DNA of 64,000 nt from the NCBI RefSeq assembly GCF_027941915.1, contig NZ_CP116009.1, positions 930,001 through 994,000 on the forward strand. The letters are read 5' to 3'. The stretch is from Ramlibacter tataouinensis. GTDB taxonomy: Bacteria > Pseudomonadota > Gammaproteobacteria > Burkholderiales > Burkholderiaceae_C. A model generated the notes under the pieces. The model worked only from the letters and a program-made list of their open reading frames with translations, made no database searches and was not told where the DNA came from. Shown here piece by piece: positions 61,265 through 64,000 of this stretch (position 1 is the stretch's first letter; each line of letters begins with the position of its first letter). Made by a program: the position numbers and the translations under genes.

Positions 61265-62081
61265 GGCTGCCCCCGATGTAGGCCTTGACCACCCGCGGGT
61301 CGGCGATCACCTCGCGCGGGATGCCGGTGCCGATCACCTCGCCGTAGCTGAGCACCAGCATGCGGTCGCAGATGCCGGTGATGATGTCCATGTGGTGCTC
61401 GATGATCAGCACCGTGACGCCGCGCTCGTCGCGCGCGTCCAGCACGAAGCGGGCCATGTAGGCCTTCTCTTCCTGGTTCATGCCGGCCATGGGCTCGTCC
61501 AGGATCAGGAACGTCGGTTCGGCGGCCAGCGCGCGCGCCAGCTCGACCCGCTTCTTGATGCCCAGGGGCAGCGAGTCGACGTGCTCGCCGCGCACGCTCT
61601 CCAGCTGCATGAAGTCGATGATCTCCTCGACCACGTCGCGGTTGGCCACCTCTTCCGGCTGCGCCGCCCAGGGATAGAGCGCGGTGCGCCAGACGCTCGG
61701 GCGCATGTGCACGTGGCGGCCGAGCAGGATGTTGTCCAGCACGCTCATGCCGTTGAACAGCGCCAGGTTCTGGAAGGTGCGCGCCACGCCGCGGCGCGCC
61801 ACCTTGTGCGGCGCCAGCCCGGTGATGTCCTGCCCGTGCAGCAGGATGCGGCCCTGCTGCGGCGGAAAGAAGCCGGTGATGGCGTTGGTCATCGTGGTCT
61901 TGCCGCTGCCGTTGGGGCCGACCAGGCCGAAGATCTCGCCCTTGTCGATGCGCAGGCTGACGCCGGTGACCGCCACCAGGCCGCCGAAGCGGCGCTCGAC
62001 GCCCCGGCATTCCAGCACCGGGGGCTCGGCGGTGGATGCGGCGGACGGCGCCGCGAAGGAGGGCGCGGTCATCGCGTCCAT
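61248..62081 (-). CDS. livG: ABC transporter ATP-binding protein (LivG type)
   Basis: 277 residues, first gene of the operon. Walker A GPNGSGKTTM, Q-loop ARTFQNLALFNGMSVLDNIL, Walker B FLILDEPMAGMNQEE, H-loop IIEHHMDI. The ABC signature is altered to LPLGIKKRVELARAL; related LivG proteins also carry non-LSGGQ forms, so function is likely kept. Start ATG at 62081, another in-frame ATG three codons in. Confidence 0.91.
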   Translation of the reverse strand: MDAMTAPSFAAPSAASTAEPPVLECRGVERRFGGLVAVTGVSLRIDKGEIFGLVGPNGSGKTTMTNAITGFFPPQQGRILLHGQDITGLAPHKVARRGVARTFQNLALFNGMSVLDNILLGRHVHMRPSVWRTALYPWAAQPEEVANRDVVEEIIDFMQLESVRGEHVDSLPLGIKKRVELARALAAEPTFLILDEPMAGMNQEEKAYMARFVLDARDERGVTVLIIEHHMDIITGICDRMLVLSYGEVIGTGIPREVIADPRVVKAYIGGSHAAAA

Positions 62082-62252
62082 GGGCCAAGCCGCTCCCGGC
62101 CGATCGGCATGCGGCGCAATTCACGAACGCGGTGGAAGAGCTCGCCGGCAGGCCCCTCGTCCCGGTCGGTGCGGCGGGCCCGCGGCGTTATCTCCGGCTG
62201 CGCGAACCGGCGCGCCGCTGCGAGCAGCGGGAAGCGGTCCACACGGTCGGAA

Positions 62253-62264
62253 TATGACAACATG
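62253..62264. promoter_or_regulatory. Second copy of the TATGACAACATG motif, upstream of livG
   Basis: Identical 12-mer to that upstream of badH, 172 bases before the livG start, followed in both cases about 10 bases later by TAGGG. Suggests joint control of the two operons. Confidence 0.45.
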
Positions 62265-62434
62265 CGAAGCAATGCTAGGGGCCTGGCGTGGGCGAGGCAA
62301 TTGCGGAAACGTAATGGTTTTCGCCTACTCCCATCCCGGCGAAATTAGGCAATGTGCTGCCTAAACGCCAGGGGTCCGCACCGGTGCGGATGCTTGTCGG
62401 CCAGCCGCAAACCTGCTGCAGTGGCCGATGGCGC

Positions 62435-63028
62435 CTACCGCGCTCCCAGCACCCGCAACGCCAGCCGCTGGTAGATCCGGATCAGCCGCTCCTGCGACAG
62501 CCGCCCGCCCTCGCGGTACCAGGCACTGATGCCGGTCAGCAGCGACAGCAGGGCCAGCGTGGTGACGCGCACGTCGTCAACCTCCCACAGCCCGGCCTTG
62601 CGGCCGTCGGCGACGATGGCGCGGACCTGGGCCTCGTAGTCCTTGCGCAGGCCGATGACGCGGCCGTACTGCTCGGGCGTGAGGCTGCGCAGTTCCATGT
62701 TGCCGATGAAGGTCTCGCGCTGGCGTGCGGTGTGCCACTCGATGTGGAAGCGCACGAAGGCCAGCAGCCGCTCCTTCGCGTCCTGCAGGCCGTCCATGCG
62801 CTGGGCGAAGTCCTGCAGCAGTTCCAGCATGATCTCCTCGAGCAGCTCGGCCAGGAACTCCTGCTTGTGCGGCACGTGGTTGTAGAGCGAGCCCAGGCGC
62901 AGGTTGACGTCGGCCGCCAGGTCGCGCAGGTTCATGGCCTCGAAGCCATGGCGCCAGATGCGCTCGATGGCGGCCTTGCGCACGGCGCGCCGGGTGTCGG
63001 CGCCGTTCACGCCTGCGGGTCGTCCCAT
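62435..63028 (-). CDS. TetR family transcriptional regulator
   Basis: 197 residues. HTH at about 12-60: RKAAIERIWRHGFEAMNLRD, LAADVNLRLGSLYNHVPHKQ, EFLAELLEEIM. The C-terminal part (ETFIGNMELRSLTPEQYGRV) resembles the TetR class near acyl-CoA metabolism genes. ATG at 63028; a TTG is two codons earlier. Upstream of the Liv/ligase operon and in the same orientation, so it may regulate that operon; alone otherwise. Confidence 0.88.
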   Translation of the reverse strand: MGRPAGVNGADTRRAVRKAAIERIWRHGFEAMNLRDLAADVNLRLGSLYNHVPHKQEFLAELLEEIMLELLQDFAQRMDGLQDAKERLLAFVRFHIEWHTARQRETFIGNMELRSLTPEQYGRVIGLRKDYEAQVRAIVADGRKAGLWEVDDVRVTTLALLSLLTGISAWYREGGRLSQERLIRIYQRLALRVLGAR

Positions 63029-63100
63029 CGTCAATCACGAAGCTGCTGGAGGAAGCGCCGATGATAGGGATTCCGTCCTGCGCCCACGCCGCGCGGGGTC

Positions 63101-64000
63101 TCAGCCGGCACCTTCCCGCAGCCGCGCCAGCAACCCGGTGTGCCGCTCCGTGCCCCGGCCGATCGCCGCGCGCAAGGCGGCCTCGCCGGCGACCAGGTCG
63201 ACCCGCGTCTTGGCGCGCGTCACGCCGGTGTAGAGCAGCTCGCGCGTGAGCACCTTCGAGTCCGCGGCCGGCAGCACCAGCAGCACCGCGCCGAACTCCG
63301 AGCCCTGCGACTTGTGCACCGTCATGGCGAATGCGGTCTCGTGCGCCGGCAGGCGCACCGGAGAGACCGCGCGCCAGCCGCCGCCGGCCTGCGGGAAGTA
63401 CACCTGCAGCTCGCCGCGCTCGTCGGGCAGCGCCAGGCCGATGTCGCCGTTGAACAGCTGCAGGGCGTAGTCGTTGGCCAGCACCATCACCGGCCGGCCG
63501 GCGAACCAGGGCGAGGCGCTGCCCTCGCGGCGCAGCGCGTCGGGCAGGCCGGCCAGCGCCTGCCGCGCCTGCTGCGCCAGGGCCTGGTTGAGGGCCTCGA
63601 CCCCGTGCGGTCCCTCGCGCACCGCGCACAGCACGCGAAACGCAGCGAACGCCTGGCTGGCCGCGTCCACATCCTGCGGCGCGGCCAGCAGCGCGTCGAA
63701 GTAGCGCTGCAAGCCGGCGCGGGCCAGGGCGATCGCCTGGGCACCGGTGCCGGGCTCGTGCCAGGCGACGCCCGAGTCGCCGCCGGCTCGCAGCCATTGC
63801 ACCGCCTCGTCGCCGCGATCGGCATTGATGAAGGCGGCGAGTTGGCCGATACCCGAGCCGGCCTGGAAGCGGTAGCTGCGCTGCAGCCAGACCACGCTGT
63901 CGCTCAGGCCGGTGGCGGGCTGCGCCAACTGGGGATGGATCCCGGCGTTCGCCGGGATGACGCGGCCGGGGGGATGCGTCCCGATGCTCGCCGGCATGGC
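63101..64000 (-). CDS. recD: Exodeoxyribonuclease V alpha subunit (RecD), partial
   Basis: C-terminal part of the RecBCD motor RecD. Helicase motif V/VI region: ETAFAMTVHKSQGSEFGAVL, RELLYTGVTRAKTRVDLVAG, with GRPVMVLANDYALQLFNGDI before it. About 300 codons are present; the 5' part lies beyond the right edge. The first 30 visible codons coincide with two REP-like palindromes, giving the odd in-frame segment RVIPANAGIHPQ. Confidence 0.88.
   Translation of the reverse strand, partial: AMPASIGTHPPGRVIPANAGIHPQLAQPATGLSDSVVWLQRSYRFQAGSGIGQLAAFINADRGDEAVQWLRAGGDSGVAWHEPGTGAQAIALARAGLQRYFDALLAAPQDVDAASQAFAAFRVLCAVREGPHGVEALNQALAQQARQALAGLPDALRREGSASPWFAGRPVMVLANDYALQLFNGDIGLALPDERGELQVYFPQAGGGWRAVSPVRLPAHETAFAMTVHKSQGSEFGAVLLVLPAADSKVLTRELLYTGVTRAKTRVDLVAGEAALRAAIGRGTERHTGLLARLREGAG
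63930..63999. repeat. REP-like palindromes inside the recD reading frame
   Basis: ATGGATCCCGGCGTTCGCCG with GGATGAC, then a weaker unit GCGTCCCGATGCTCGCCGGC with ATG. Same family as the pair at 55099-55193. They keep the frame open and encode PANAGIH-type residues, as known for REP units in coding DNA. Confidence 0.65.

Overview
The window looks like chromosome from a high-GC betaproteobacterium, most likely order Burkholderiales and near Comamonadaceae (Variovorax/Ramlibacter type). The signs are tctC/Bug-type binding proteins paired with ThDP enzymes, a branched-chain-type ABC transporter fused in one operon to an acyl-CoA ligase, an Lrp-controlled putA, and REP-like GTCATTCCCGC palindromes. 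The assignment rests on gene content only.

Left part (1-16.1 kb), metabolic and partly decayed. A peptide/nickel-type ABC operon (binding lipoprotein, two permeases, ATPase cut by the left edge) is followed by a nitroreductase. Next come ruins of a degradative cluster: a tctC relic joined to the 5' part of a ligA-like gene, an intact TetR gene with a clear operator, and the last 51 codons of a CaiB/BaiF CoA-transferase. A near-symmetrical minus-strand operon then carries ThDP enzyme, Bug, quinone oxidoreductase, Bug, ThDP enzyme, with a divergent LysR gene at its head.

Middle (16.1-39.5 kb), an accessory island with visibly lower GC and almost no metabolic genes. It holds a HicA-like/HTH pair, a HEPN-CBS protein, an HTH/coiled-coil protein, a HExxH peptidase next to an HNH nuclease, a three-gene DUF6361 / PLD nuclease / SNF2-like helicase operon, two orphan genes, and a five-gene type I restriction-modification operon with two different hsdM genes and a PLD-family leader gene. 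Five copies of a small hairpin with fixed geometry lie in intergenic gaps. The right border carries relics of a helicase and a WYL regulator, and then the 3' half of a tRNA-Lys(CTT) with its terminator, which is what an integration leaves behind. No integrase and no second tRNA copy were seen, so the left end of the island is undefined.

Right part (39.5-64 kb), core-like. It has a hydrolase, an FNR-like regulator lacking one usual cysteine, an SDR, an RRM protein, putA with its Lrp regulator, an Rnk-like protein, a coupled MarR-PAS pair, a phosphoesterase, an ECF sigma / ferritin-like / cytochrome c operon, and a cyclohexanecarboxylate (bad/ali) cluster: aliB-badI-badH with badR divergent. 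Next to it is a Liv-type transporter with an AMP-forming ligase. A 12-bp sequence is shared upstream of badH and of the transporter operon, suggesting that uptake, activation and ring degradation share one regulator. A TetR gene and the 3' part of recD close the window.
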